Assembly: GCF_900343085.1 (NCBI RefSeq)
Contig: NZ_OPYI01000002.1
Location: 1 to 64,000, forward strand
Direction: 5' to 3'
DNA from: Aedoeadaptatus coli
GTDB lineage: Bacteria; Bacillota; Clostridia; Tissierellales; Peptoniphilaceae
Length of the DNA: 64,000 nucleotides
The notes under the pieces were generated by a model that did no database searches, had not been told where the DNA came from, and saw nothing but the letters and a program-made list of their open reading frames with translations. The position numbers and the translations under genes are program-made. Position 1 is the first letter of the stretch. Each line of letters starts with the position of its first letter. This document shows, in pieces, positions 52,732-61,206 of the stretch.

Positions 52732-53718
52732 TTACTTTTCGATAAAGGAATAGATCCGCTGCGCCAGGACCACCGCCTGTTCTCTCGAAGCGTGAGTCTT
52801 GGGCTTAAATTCGTTGTTCTTGTAGCCCTCCATCAGTCCCAAAGACTGAAGCTCGTAGACAGATTCTCGGGCGTAGGGGCTGATCTTTTCGTGATCGGCG
52901 AAAGGCGCGCCCGTCGTCTTGTCCCCTTCCACTTCGACACTGTTTAAAAAGCGGGTCAAGATGGTGGCCATTTGCTCCCGAGTGATTTTCGATTTGGGGG
53001 CGAATTTGTCTTTGCCCACGCCGTTGACCAATCCAAGGCGCGATGCGATGACCACGGATTCGTTTTTCGTGTCCTTGTAAGGGCTCTTACCCGCCACTAA
53101 ATGGACGCGCTCCGTTTTTTCATAGAGGCGCACGATGACTTCCGTAAATTCTTCCCGTGTAATTTTCGTTTTCATATCGGCCTTGACGGAGGGCGGAATC
53201 AATCCGTTCTTTCCGGCATTGCTCAATTCCTCCACGGACCAGGCGCTGGAATTGTTAAAGACCGGGCGATAGCCCACGGAGACCACATTGGTATAGGCGC
53301 TCTCGCCCTCACCGATGTAGCGGACGCGGAAGCTGTAAAGCTTGCTTTCGATGGCGGGATTCGCCAAATTCGAAAACTTCGCGCCGTCGAGCTTCATTTC
53401 CACGCGGTCTTTCTCGTTTAAAGTGAGCTCGCCTTTAAAGCTTTGGCCGTTTTTCGAAGACCAGGGGCCCAAATTGACTTTGCTGTCGATTTCGTAGGCC
53501 ACGGTTTTTCCCGATTCCAATTGTTTCTTTGCCCAATCGGGATTGCTCCAGGTGATGGTGAAGGCGTCGTAGGCGCCACTTTCTCCTTGAGCCAATGCCA
53601 CCGCCAAGTTTCTCGGACTTTCGAAACTTTGGGCGAAGACCCCCGTTGCGGGAAGCAAAATTCCCAGACATAAAAAAAGTGCCAATAGGCGTTTCAATGT
53701 GTATTTCAATGGTAACAT
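52732..53718 (-). CDS. Secreted protein with three SLH motifs
   Basis: 328 residues. A signal peptide (about 5-30, ending VFAQ) is followed by a fibronectin III-like beta domain (about 32-150), then three S-layer homology motifs (about 155-330) with KITREEF, KITREQMATIL and ASREQAVVLAQR. It should bind secondary wall polymer and expose the beta domain. Start ATG 53718; a TTG at 53709 with AAAGGATG is nearly as good. The upstream region carries a WalR-like repeat similar to that of the NlpC/P60 gene. Confidence 0.88.
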   Translation of the reverse strand: MLPLKYTLKRLLALFLCLGILLPATGVFAQSFESPRNLAVALAQGESGAYDAFTITWSNPDWAKKQLESGKTVAYEIDSKVNLGPWSSKNGQSFKGELTLNEKDRVEMKLDGAKFSNLANPAIESKLYSFRVRYIGEGESAYTNVVSVGYRPVFNNSSAWSVEELSNAGKNGLIPPSVKADMKTKITREEFTEVIVRLYEKTERVHLVAGKSPYKDTKNESVVIASRLGLVNGVGKDKFAPKSKITREQMATILTRFLNSVEVEGDKTTGAPFADHEKISPYARESVYELQSLGLMEGYKNNEFKPKTHASREQAVVLAQRIYSFIEK

Positions 53719-53744
53719 CCTTTCCTTGCTTTTAAGCTTCTAAA

Positions 53745-53773
53745 ACTATAGCAAAAGGACGGGACCGATTGAA
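53745..53773 (-). promoter_or_regulatory. Promoter of the SLH gene
   Basis: On the minus strand TTCAAT (53773-53768) and TATAGT (53750-53745) are 17 bases apart. Confidence 0.55.
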
Positions 53774-53788
53774 GCGTTCCACAGGTTT

Positions 53789-53805
53789 TGTAACGGAATT
53801 GTCAC
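53789..53805 (+). promoter_or_regulatory. WalR-like box upstream of the SLH gene
   Basis: TGTAAC-GGAAT-TGTCAC matches TGTWAH-N5-TGTWAH at 11 of 12 positions. It is centred about 50 bases upstream of the -10, with the same orientation relative to the gene as the box before the NlpC/P60 gene. Confidence 0.45.
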
Positions 53806-53807
53806 TT

Positions 53808-54329
53808 TTATTTGATTTCGATGATTTGAAAGTTGTTCAGCTTGTAATCGAAAAAGGAATGCACATCCCCTCTCAAGGCCGCAAGCACCAGGCGCATAAA
53901 GCCGTCGTGGCTGATGTAGAGGGTGTCGTCTTTTGCGATCCGCAAAAAAGCCTGTGCCCGTTTGTAGGCCTCGCGAAGGCTCTCCCCGCCCGGCGGACCG
54001 TTATTAAATGGATCGTCGATCCAGGGCTCGAGGGCCTCGCCATAAAGATCGTAGGCGTCGTAAAAGCTGCGGCCTTCCAAGGCGCCCAGGTTCACTTCAC
54101 GAATCAGGGGCTCTTCCGCCACCGCTCCCCTCCCCCATACGATGGCCGCCGTCTCCTTTGCCCTGAGATATGGGCTCGTCACCACGGATGTTACACAAAG
54201 GGCGGCCACCTCATCTTTTAATTTTATCGCCGTAGCGGGATCCACGGGAAGCAAGGGCTCGGTCGGCGTGGCGTAGTATTTCTTTTCGTTGGCCGCGGTC
54301 TTTCCGTGGCGCATCATGTAAATACTCAT
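53808..54329 (-). CDS. cobC: Histidine phosphatase, probable alpha-ribazole phosphatase
   Basis: 173 residues from ATG 54329 in an ATGA overlap with cobS; longer frames run through cobS. The catalytic MMRHGKTAANE and the second His in ISHDGFMR define the phosphoglycerate mutase-like family. Being last in a cobalamin operon directly after cobS, it most likely dephosphorylates alpha-ribazole phosphate or adenosylcobalamin 5'-phosphate. Confidence 0.83.
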   Translation of the reverse strand: MSIYMMRHGKTAANEKKYYATPTEPLLPVDPATAIKLKDEVAALCVTSVVTSPYLRAKETAAIVWGRGAVAEEPLIREVNLGALEGRSFYDAYDLYGEALEPWIDDPFNNGPPGGESLREAYKRAQAFLRIAKDDTLYISHDGFMRLVLAALRGDVHSFFDYKLNNFQIIEIK

Positions 54330-55054
54330 GAGAAAAACACTCCGAATAAAATCAGCATAAAAAGTTCGCCCGTCTCCACGATGGCGCCGTAAACGTCGCC
54401 GGTGAGGCCGCCGATTTTTCTTACAGACAGGCGAGATAAGAGGGCGCCCCAAAGGCAGGCGGCCACGGGAAAGAAGAGAAAAGACTTGCCCCGCGTAAAG
54501 AGGATGATCGCGGCGAGTATTAACCACTGAAGATAATAGCTGTTTTTCGACGCGCCCCGTTTAAAGAAATTTCCCATGGACGAGGAGCTTGCCGAAGGGA
54601 AATAGTGGATCGCCGTCAATACGCCCATGCGCACCGAGGCGAAGAAGATTCCCATTTCCACGGGCTGAATGGCCACGGATGCAAGGACGGAAAATTTTCC
54701 CAACACGACCAAAACCAGGGCCAGAACGGCGAAGACGCCGATGGTGGAATCGTGCATAATTTCAACGACGCGATCCCTCTCCCGATTGGACAAAAAACCG
54801 TCGGCCGTGTCCATAAGCCCGTCCATGTGAAGGCCGCCGTTTAGCAGATACCAGGCCAGGATGCCCGAAAAGGCGCCGAAAAGGGGCCCGACATCGTAGA
54901 AGAAATTGTTTACGAAACCGACGACGGCGCCCATGACAAAGGCGATCCAGGGAAACCAAAAGAGGCTCTTTCCCGCTTCTTTTTCGTTAAATTCCGTATC
55001 TACCTGAATGGGCAGTCGCGTCAAAAATTGTATGGCTAAAAGTAAACTGTTCAT
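54326..55054 (-). CDS. cobS: Adenosylcobinamide-GDP ribazoletransferase
   Basis: Cobalamin synthase, 242 residues, about seven helices, with the substrate motif HMDGLMDTADGFLSNR and RDRVVEIMHDSTIGVF. It joins alpha-ribazole to adenosylcobinamide-GDP at the membrane. ATGA overlaps on both sides. Confidence 0.95.
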   Translation of the reverse strand: MNSLLLAIQFLTRLPIQVDTEFNEKEAGKSLFWFPWIAFVMGAVVGFVNNFFYDVGPLFGAFSGILAWYLLNGGLHMDGLMDTADGFLSNRERDRVVEIMHDSTIGVFAVLALVLVVLGKFSVLASVAIQPVEMGIFFASVRMGVLTAIHYFPSASSSSMGNFFKRGASKNSYYLQWLILAAIILFTRGKSFLFFPVAACLWGALLSRLSVRKIGGLTGDVYGAIVETGELFMLILFGVFFS

Positions 55055-55581
55055 TTGATTTTCACCGGAATTCCCGAAATACAGGCGTAGACTTCATCGG
55101 CCGCCTGTGCCAACCTTTGATTGATGCGCCCCTGCATGTCTCTGAATGCGCGGGAGACGGGATGCATGGGCACGATGCCGCTTCCCACTTCGTTGGTGAC
55201 GATAAAGAGATCGCAATTCTTTCGTCTCGCCGCGGCGATTAAATCGCTGAGTTCCTCCATGCAGAGGCCTTCGATTTTCTCCTCGTCCACATCTTCCCCT
55301 CCCGCTGAATTTTTCCACAGGTAATTTGACAGCATGACCGTGACGCAGTCCAGGAGGGCGGCATCCTCCTCTTCTATGGCCGCCGCCAGGTCGTGATCCC
55401 GCTCCACGGTGCGCCAGGACGCGGGCCGCCGATTTTTGTGGGCTTCGATGCGGCGAATCATTTCCGCATCGCCCTCGGCCCGTGCCGTGGCGATGTAGAC
55501 CACGCCTTCGTGCTGCCCCGCCCGGGATTCGGCGTAGGCGCTTTTTCCGCTTCTGGCGCCGCCGGTAATTAATGTAATCAT
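55051..55581 (-). CDS. cobU: Adenosylcobinamide kinase/guanylyltransferase
   Basis: 176 residues with P-loop ITGGARSGKSAYAE, the guanylylated His region (RRIEAHKNRRPASWRTVE) and FIVTNEVGSGIVP. It phosphorylates and then GMP-activates adenosylcobinamide. Stop/start overlap with cobT and cobS. Confidence 0.95.
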   Translation of the reverse strand: MITLITGGARSGKSAYAESRAGQHEGVVYIATARAEGDAEMIRRIEAHKNRRPASWRTVERDHDLAAAIEEEDAALLDCVTVMLSNYLWKNSAGGEDVDEEKIEGLCMEELSDLIAAARRKNCDLFIVTNEVGSGIVPMHPVSRAFRDMQGRINQRLAQAADEVYACISGIPVKIK

Positions 55582-56648
55582 AGGGACTCCTTTTCTATAT
55601 TCACCAACAGGCCCGGATTTATGGCATTGTCTTCCATTGAGCCCATGTTTCCCATGGCGTAGATCGCACCGTCCATCAGTTGAAAGAAGAGGGGGCAGCC
55701 GCTTCCCTCGCCCAGCCGCATGGAAAGATCCAGTGGCGGTTCCATGCCCATGTGCCGGTTCACGAGGGCCGACGCTTTTTCCGCGCTCTTGTGGGAGAGA
55801 AAAATATAGTCTATCGCGTTCGGCGCCAATTGCATGGCCGCAAGGGCCGCCACGCCGGTGACGAAGCCGTCCACCACCGCCGCCGTCTTTTCTTCCGCGC
55901 AGGCCAAGAACGCGCCGACGAGGCCGGCCAGATCCAATCCGCCCACTTGGGCGATTTTGTGGATCACGTCCCCGTCACCTGCACGGGCCACGGCTTTTTT
56001 CACCACCGCCACTTTTTTCGTCAACTGCGCTTCCGTAATGCCGGCGCCGTAGCCCACGCAATCTTCGGCGGACTCGCCGGTTAAGGCGCAGAGAAGGGCC
56101 GCCGAGGTGGTGGTGTTTCCGATGCCCAGCTCCCCGGTACCGATGATGGAGGCGCCGTTATTTATTGCCGCCTTCGCCACATCCTTCCCCCGCCTGATGG
56201 CTTCGATGGCCTCATCCCGGCTCATGGCGGGCTCCACGGCGATGTTCCCCGTGCCGGGGCGAATAGACGCATCGATTATGTTTGACTCGCGATCCATCTC
56301 CTTATTCATGCCCATGTCCACGATGGAAAGCTCCGATTCCGCCCACTTGCTTAAGGCCGCGACGCCGGTTTCCCCACGGGCCATGGCATTGGCGAGCATT
56401 TGCGTAAAGACCGGCGGCGAGGAGCTTACATCTTCCGCCACCACGCCGTTATCGGCGCAAAAGACGACGATCGCCTTTTTCTCAAGGGAAGGAACGACCT
56501 TGCGCTGAATCCCCGCCAGGCGAATGGTCATGGCCTCCAAGGCGCCTAGGGAGCCCGTGGGATGGGTGCGATTGTCCCAGTGGGCCTTGGCCTTTTTCAT
56601 GAACTCTCTATCCGCAGCCTCGACGGATCCCACAAGTTTATCCTTCAT
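55578..56648 (-). CDS. cobT: Nicotinate-nucleotide-dimethylbenzimidazole phosphoribosyltransferase
   Basis: 356 residues; makes alpha-ribazole phosphate from the lower-ligand base. Visible family segments are KAHWDNRTHPTGSLG, FCADNGVVAEDVSS, GELGIGNTTTSAAL and LRLGEGSGCPLFF, with the catalytic Glu. AAAGGAAAG precedes the ATG. Start overlaps the Cys-rich small gene by 11 bases. Confidence 0.95.
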   Translation of the reverse strand: MKDKLVGSVEAADREFMKKAKAHWDNRTHPTGSLGALEAMTIRLAGIQRKVVPSLEKKAIVVFCADNGVVAEDVSSSPPVFTQMLANAMARGETGVAALSKWAESELSIVDMGMNKEMDRESNIIDASIRPGTGNIAVEPAMSRDEAIEAIRRGKDVAKAAINNGASIIGTGELGIGNTTTSAALLCALTGESAEDCVGYGAGITEAQLTKKVAVVKKAVARAGDGDVIHKIAQVGGLDLAGLVGAFLACAEEKTAAVVDGFVTGVAALAAMQLAPNAIDYIFLSHKSAEKASALVNRHMGMEPPLDLSMRLGEGSGCPLFFQLMDGAIYAMGNMGSMEDNAINPGLLVNIEKESL

Positions 56649-56898
56649 TGGCTTCTTTCCTTTTACTTATTTCCTCCCGCAGGCGATCGTTGATGTAGTC
56701 GTAGCCCTTGGGGCGATGGGGAATCGTGCAATTCGAACAGTCCTTTACGCCGCCGACATAGGAAAAATTCCCGCCGCATCCTTCGTCTAAAAGATAGAGG
56801 GGGCAATAGCAGAACATGCAGTTGAAATCCCCTTCCATGGCGTGGCAGGGGAAGTATTTACACGCCTTATTGGTGTAAAAGCGATACGAGAATTCCAT
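56638..56898 (-). CDS. Cysteine-rich small-domain protein in the cobalamin operon
   Basis: 86 residues with ten Cys, mainly CKYFPCH, CMFCYCPLYLL, EGCGG and CSNC, plus conserved aromatic residues. This is the cysteine-rich small domain family (PF04071), repeatedly found among cobalamin genes and proposed to bind metal or Fe-S. It lies between cbiJ (32-base overlap) and cobT (11-base overlap), so it is surely expressed with them. Its biochemical role is not established. Confidence 0.85.
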   Translation of the reverse strand: MEFSYRFYTNKACKYFPCHAMEGDFNCMFCYCPLYLLDEGCGGNFSYVGGVKDCSNCTIPHRPKGYDYINDRLREEISKRKEANEG

Positions 56899-57625
56899 TG
56901 GTTATCCTTTCTACGACGGCCTTGGTTTCGGAAAAATTCAGCCCCTCTTCTCCTTCCGTGCGAATCACCAGGCTCGTCATGCCCAAACGGCGAGCGGCTT
57001 CGATTTTTTCGTGAAAGCCGGAGCCGGCGCCGCTGTTTTTCGTCACCAGAAAGTCGGCTTTTGCATGTTTAAAAAGGGCTAGGTTCATGTCCAAATCGAA
57101 GGGCCCGAGCATGGCCACCATGTCTTCCATGGCCACGCCGGCCTCGTGCAAGATGTCGATGCTCTTCGACGAGGGAATGACCCGGTAGATGTGGCGGCTC
57201 TCTCCCTTCACCGACTCGAAGAGATCGCAGTGTTTCGATCCCGTGGTAAAGAAAAAGGTGCCCGTCTTTCCCTTCATGTACTCGCCGCAGGAGGAGTAAT
57301 CATCGAAGATCACGTCCCCCGCCGCTTCCTCCATGGGCCGCTTAAAGCGGTAGTAGTCGATGCCCGCTTCCTCAGCCGCCGCCTTCGCCTCTTTCGAGAC
57401 GATCTTCGCGAAGGGATGGCTCATGTCCACGACGGCGACGATGTTTTTCTCGCGAATAAAGTTTACCATGGCGTCTTTATCCATTGGCCCTACGCGGACG
57501 TCCACATCTGCGGGCAGGCGATCTTTCCCTTCTTCCCCGGCGACGCTGACGACAATGGCCCTCCGATCCACGCTTTTCATAAGGCGCACGGATTCCGAGG
57601 TGCCGCCGATGATCCAGAGCTTCAT
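56867..57625 (-). CDS. cbiJ: Cobalt-precorrin-6A reductase
   Basis: 252 residues with the start LWIIGGTSESVRL (NADPH-binding loop), VDMSHPFAKIVSKEA and FLVTKNSGAGSGFHEKIEAA, typical of CobK/CbiJ. It reduces the macrocycle at one double bond. ATGA overlap with cbiH. The anaerobic neighbours (cbiD, cbiG) point to the cobalt-containing substrate. Confidence 0.92.
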   Translation of the reverse strand: MKLWIIGGTSESVRLMKSVDRRAIVVSVAGEEGKDRLPADVDVRVGPMDKDAMVNFIREKNIVAVVDMSHPFAKIVSKEAKAAAEEAGIDYYRFKRPMEEAAGDVIFDDYSSCGEYMKGKTGTFFFTTGSKHCDLFESVKGESRHIYRVIPSSKSIDILHEAGVAMEDMVAMLGPFDLDMNLALFKHAKADFLVTKNSGAGSGFHEKIEAARRLGMTSLVIRTEGEEGLNFSETKAVVERITNGILVSLLHQ

Positions 57626-58350
57626 ATTTCGTAGCCTCTGGGCGTGATCATGAGGCCGTTTTTCACATAGGTCTCTTTATTTCCCACGATGACCATGGTA
57701 TTCATGTCGCAGAAGCTGTCGTCGATGTCCCCGATCGTAGTGAGAATTTTCTCCTCACCCTCTCGCCGGGCGTGTTTCACTATGGCAACGGGTCTGGAAT
57801 CTTCGTAGCCTTCTTCTTTTAAAATTCCCATGGCCGCCTTCAAGTAATCGGGGCGCCCCTTGGAGCGGGGATTGTAAAAGCAGATGACGAAATCTCCCTG
57901 TGCGGCGAGGCGTATGCGCTTTTTAATCAGATCCAAGGGCGTCATTAAATCGGAGAGGCTGATGGTCACCATATCGTGCATAATCGGCGCCCCGACACAA
58001 GACGCGGCGGCAAAATTGGCGCTGATCCCGGGAATGATCTCGATGTCGATGTCTTTGTCAGCGGCAAGTTCCAGCAGGGGCCCGGCCATGCCGTAAAGTC
58101 CCGCGTCGCCGGTGGAGACCATGGCCGTGGTCTTTCCCGCTTCCGCCGAGTCCAGAGCCATTTTACAGCGCTCGATCTCGGACTTCATGCCCGTGGTGCA
58201 AAGCTCTTTTCCCTGTGTGTAATTTTTAATGTAGTTTAAGTAAGGCTTGTAGCCCACGATGACCTCGGAATCCTCCAGGGCACGAATCATGCCCAGGGTG
58301 AAATCCTCTTCGCCGCCGGGGCCGATGCCGATAATGTATAATTTCTTCAT
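57622..58350 (-). CDS. cbiH: Precorrin-3B C17-methyltransferase, anaerobic type
   Basis: 242 residues of the tetrapyrrole methylase fold: IIGIGPGGEEDFT, VSTGDAGLYGMAG, and IIPGISANFAAASCVGAP. It methylates C17 with ring contraction. ATGA overlaps with cbiG and cbiJ. No cbiG or CbiH fusion, unlike some relatives. Confidence 0.93.
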   Translation of the reverse strand: MKKLYIIGIGPGGEEDFTLGMIRALEDSEVIVGYKPYLNYIKNYTQGKELCTTGMKSEIERCKMALDSAEAGKTTAMVSTGDAGLYGMAGPLLELAADKDIDIEIIPGISANFAAASCVGAPIMHDMVTISLSDLMTPLDLIKKRIRLAAQGDFVICFYNPRSKGRPDYLKAAMGILKEEGYEDSRPVAIVKHARREGEEKILTTIGDIDDSFCDMNTMVIVGNKETYVKNGLMITPRGYEI

Positions 58351-59324
58351 CTTTTTTCCTTTGTTATGCTCAAGGTAAATCCTTCTTCGCGAATTTTTTC
58401 CGCGATCATGATTTCGCCGCCCATATAGGCCGCCGTACAGGAGACGCTTGAGACGCCGACGGTGGCTCTCACGAAGTCGCTTCCCTCGCAGCGGTTTTCG
58501 TGTCTCGATAATTCCTCCGCGGTGTAAATCTTTAAGGGAACGCCAAATGCCTCCGCGGCGAAGACGATGGCCGGCTCCTCTTTTTTTATGTCGATGGTGT
58601 GAATGGCGGCAAGGGCCATGGGATGAATGGCGTAAGTTTTTAATGTCTTTTTTATTAAAGCCACTAATGCCTCCGGGTCCGTGCCCTTTTTCGAGCCGAT
58701 GCCCAAGTGAATCCGCCGCGGCACCAGCTGAAGACCGCTTCTTATTTCGACGTCTTTTGTCGTAACCGCGACGCCGCCTTTCACATCCGCCGCCTCAATG
58801 GACGCTAGCCGCACGATGTGCGCATAGTCCGGTAATGCATCTTCTTCGGAATACCAGGGGATCTGCCGCCCCGCCACCATGGCGGCGGCCACCTCTTTCA
58901 TTGCCGCCATATCGTCGAAGGCGTAATTTTCCCTCTGCGCAAAGATGTCGATGGCTTCGAAGCCCAAGCTGTCCGATGCCGTGGTGAGCACCGCTTCGGC
59001 GCCCATGGCCTTCGCCTGTTCCACGGCATAGGCATTGGCGCCTCCTAAGTGGCCGCTTAAGAGGGGAATTACGTAGCGACCCACGGGATCGATGACCACC
59101 ACGGCGGGATCCCGCCTCTTGTCTTCAACGAAGGGCGCCATGTAGCGCACGGCGATTCCCGCGGCGCCGATAAAGACGATGCGATCGTACCCATTAAAAA
59201 CGGTGCCGAAATCCTCTTTTTTTATGGACCGCTGAAAGTCCTTTCCGTAGAGATCCTCTTCGGAAAAATACTTCTTCGCCAGGGCCGCGCCCTGAGGTGA
59301 GAAACACAACACCGCCGTCTTCAC
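58347..59324 (-). CDS. cbiG: Cobalt-precorrin 5A hydrolase
   Basis: 325 residues, GTG start in overlap with cbiF. N-terminal domain with RIVFIGAAGIAVRYMAPF and the LLSGHLGGANAYA signature, C-terminal domain with HLGIGSKKGTDPEALVALI and the C-loop. CbiG opens the lactone and releases acetaldehyde; its presence is diagnostic of the oxygen-independent route. Confidence 0.94.
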   Translation of the reverse strand: MKTAVLCFSPQGAALAKKYFSEEDLYGKDFQRSIKKEDFGTVFNGYDRIVFIGAAGIAVRYMAPFVEDKRRDPAVVVIDPVGRYVIPLLSGHLGGANAYAVEQAKAMGAEAVLTTASDSLGFEAIDIFAQRENYAFDDMAAMKEVAAAMVAGRQIPWYSEEDALPDYAHIVRLASIEAADVKGGVAVTTKDVEIRSGLQLVPRRIHLGIGSKKGTDPEALVALIKKTLKTYAIHPMALAAIHTIDIKKEEPAIVFAAEAFGVPLKIYTAEELSRHENRCEGSDFVRATVGVSSVSCTAAYMGGEIMIAEKIREEGFTLSITKEKR

Positions 59325-60073
59325 TTCGTGCCCTTTCTGTACTCCGTGGAAAAGTGTTTGTCGTAGAGCTTGCTCTTTTCGTAATCCGTATCGAGAAAGT
59401 CCCCGACGAGGATTTGGGCGTGTTTGTAAATGTCCCGCCCTTCCATGTCTTTCACGATGTCTTTCAATGTGGAGCGCACGACGATTTCATCGGCCCAGGT
59501 AGCCTTGTAGACCACGGCCATGGGCGTGTCGTCGGAATAGCCCTTTTTCAAATCCTTCACCAGGGCCTCCAATTGGCCGGCGGATAAAAAGATGGCCATG
59601 GATGCGCCGTGGACCGCCAGTTTGTCTATGGACTCGCCCTCCGGCACCGGGGTACGCCCGGCTCGGCGGGTGAGGATCACCGTTTGGCTCACGCCGGGCA
59701 GGGTAAATTCCCGCCTTAAGCTTGCCGCCGCCGCGGAAAAGGAACTGACGCCGGGGATGACTTCGTAATCAATGCCCCACGCCGCCAGTGCGTCCATTTG
59801 CTCCTGAATGGCCCCGTAAAGGGAGGGATCGCCGGTGTGGAGGCGCACCAAATTTTTCCCCACCTCGTGGCTCTTTTTCATGACCTCCAGCACTTCGTTC
59901 AAATGCATGGTGGCACTGTTGTAGATCTCAGCGCCCTCTTTCGCGAAATCCATGTGGCGGGCGTCCACCAAGCTGCCGGCGTAAATGATGACGTCGGCTT
60001 CTTCCAAGAGCCGCCTGCCCTTTACCGTAATTAAATCCACGTCCCCGGGACCGGCGCCGACAAATGAAATCAT
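59321..60073 (-). CDS. cbiF: Cobalt-precorrin-4 C11-methyltransferase
   Basis: 250 residues: FVGAGPGDVDLITVKG, VRLHTGDPSLYGAI and VIPGVSSFSAAAASL are the SAM-binding and substrate loops of CbiF/CobM. GGGGAG precedes the ATG; overlap with the cbiT stop. Confidence 0.94.
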   Translation of the reverse strand: MISFVGAGPGDVDLITVKGRRLLEEADVIIYAGSLVDARHMDFAKEGAEIYNSATMHLNEVLEVMKKSHEVGKNLVRLHTGDPSLYGAIQEQMDALAAWGIDYEVIPGVSSFSAAAASLRREFTLPGVSQTVILTRRAGRTPVPEGESIDKLAVHGASMAIFLSAGQLEALVKDLKKGYSDDTPMAVVYKATWADEIVVRSTLKDIVKDMEGRDIYKHAQILVGDFLDTDYEKSKLYDKHFSTEYRKGTK

Positions 60074-60606
60074 CTTTTTCTCCCCTTTAAAATAAACACA
60101 CCGTTTTCCGCGCGCAACAGGCCCAGTCGATCTTCCCGCGAAACGGCCACGTACTTCAGGCTAAAATCGTAGCCTTCTTTCTTCAAGAAGGCCTTCATGG
60201 TTTCGGCATTGCTCATGGTAATGAAATTGCCGACCATGATGCCGCCGGGCTTTAAGTGCTCGTGGGCGTAATACAAAATCGGGCCCAGCTCGCCTCTGCT
60301 GCCGCCGATAAAAATGCGGTCGTAGCTTTCATCTTTCAAGCAATCCGGGGCCTTTCCCCGGATCACGTCGATCTTTACACCGAAGGCTTTGGCATTTTTC
60401 TCGATTAAATCCAAGGCCGCATCCTTCACTTCCGCCGCGGTGACCGCACAGCCCAAGGCCGCCGCCGCTACGGATACGGAACCCGTGCCCGCGCCCACAT
60501 CGAGAAAGGTAAGGCCGGGAACAATTTCCATGGCCGCCATGGTTAAAATCCGCACGTCTTCCTTGGTCATGGGCACGTCGCCGCGAATAAAATCGGAATC
60601 ATTCAT
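60070..60606 (-). CDS. cbiT: Cobalt-precorrin-6B C15-methyltransferase (decarboxylating)
   Basis: 178 residues from ATG 60606, which overlaps the cbiE stop by 8 bases; a TTG at 60621 is the alternative. Class I methyltransferase with FLDVGAGTGSVSVAAA and FIGGSRGELG. It starts NDSDFIRGDVPMTKEDVR as in CbiT. Separate from cbiE here, whereas aerobic CobL fuses the two. Confidence 0.93.
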   Translation of the reverse strand: MNDSDFIRGDVPMTKEDVRILTMAAMEIVPGLTFLDVGAGTGSVSVAAAALGCAVTAAEVKDAALDLIEKNAKAFGVKIDVIRGKAPDCLKDESYDRIFIGGSRGELGPILYYAHEHLKPGGIMVGNFITMSNAETMKAFLKKEGYDFSLKYVAVSREDRLGLLRAENGVFILKGRKR

Positions 60607-61198
60607 CCAGTTCAAGTTCAATCACCGCCAATGCTAAATCTTCGTCTATGGAAATGTCCTCGCCGATGGACGCAGAAACAATTTTCTCGTTCTCGTAGGA
60701 AAGGTAGCTCGCGCCGTGGATCGCGCCCTTCGCCCCCTTCGCCGCCAAGGCCTTCGACAGATCCCCGGCCGTGAAATGTTTATCCAATAGCACACAACTC
60801 AAGGGCTCATGTAAAAGCGTGTCCACTTCCGGTTCTCTGCCGTGAAAGGAGAAGGCCCGCATCTTCTGCCAAGGGAGTTTCAGTGCCGTCGCCGCGCATT
60901 GCATGCTGCTCAAGCCGGGAATTACCTTGTCCACATCAATGCCCTTTGCGCGAAAGGTGCCGGCCAGTCCGAAAAAGAGGGGATCGCCGCTCACGACGAC
61001 GGCCACGTTTAAGGCGGGATCCATGTTCTCCTCCACCTCACTCAACCGCTTCACCGCCACGATGTCCCTCCGAATGGGCGTTAGCTTTTCCGCCAGGCGA
61101 GAGAAGGCCACGACGCGATCCGCCGCACGAATTGCCTCCACGGCTTCGTAGGTCATTTTCTTTAAAGCGCCGGGGCCGGCGCCGACTATGGTAATCAT
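60599..61198 (-). CDS. cbiE: Cobalt-precorrin-7 C5-methyltransferase
   Basis: 199 residues from ATG 61198 (GGAGGA upstream); upstream extension of the frame to 61540 reads through cbiD and is rejected. MITIVGAGPGALKKMTYEA, VVVSGDPLFFGLAG and VIPGLSSMQCAATAL identify CbiE. Confidence 0.93.
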   Translation of the reverse strand: MITIVGAGPGALKKMTYEAVEAIRAADRVVAFSRLAEKLTPIRRDIVAVKRLSEVEENMDPALNVAVVVSGDPLFFGLAGTFRAKGIDVDKVIPGLSSMQCAATALKLPWQKMRAFSFHGREPEVDTLLHEPLSCVLLDKHFTAGDLSKALAAKGAKGAIHGASYLSYENEKIVSASIGEDISIDEDLALAVIELELDE

Positions 61199-61206
61199 CG
61201 TTCCTC

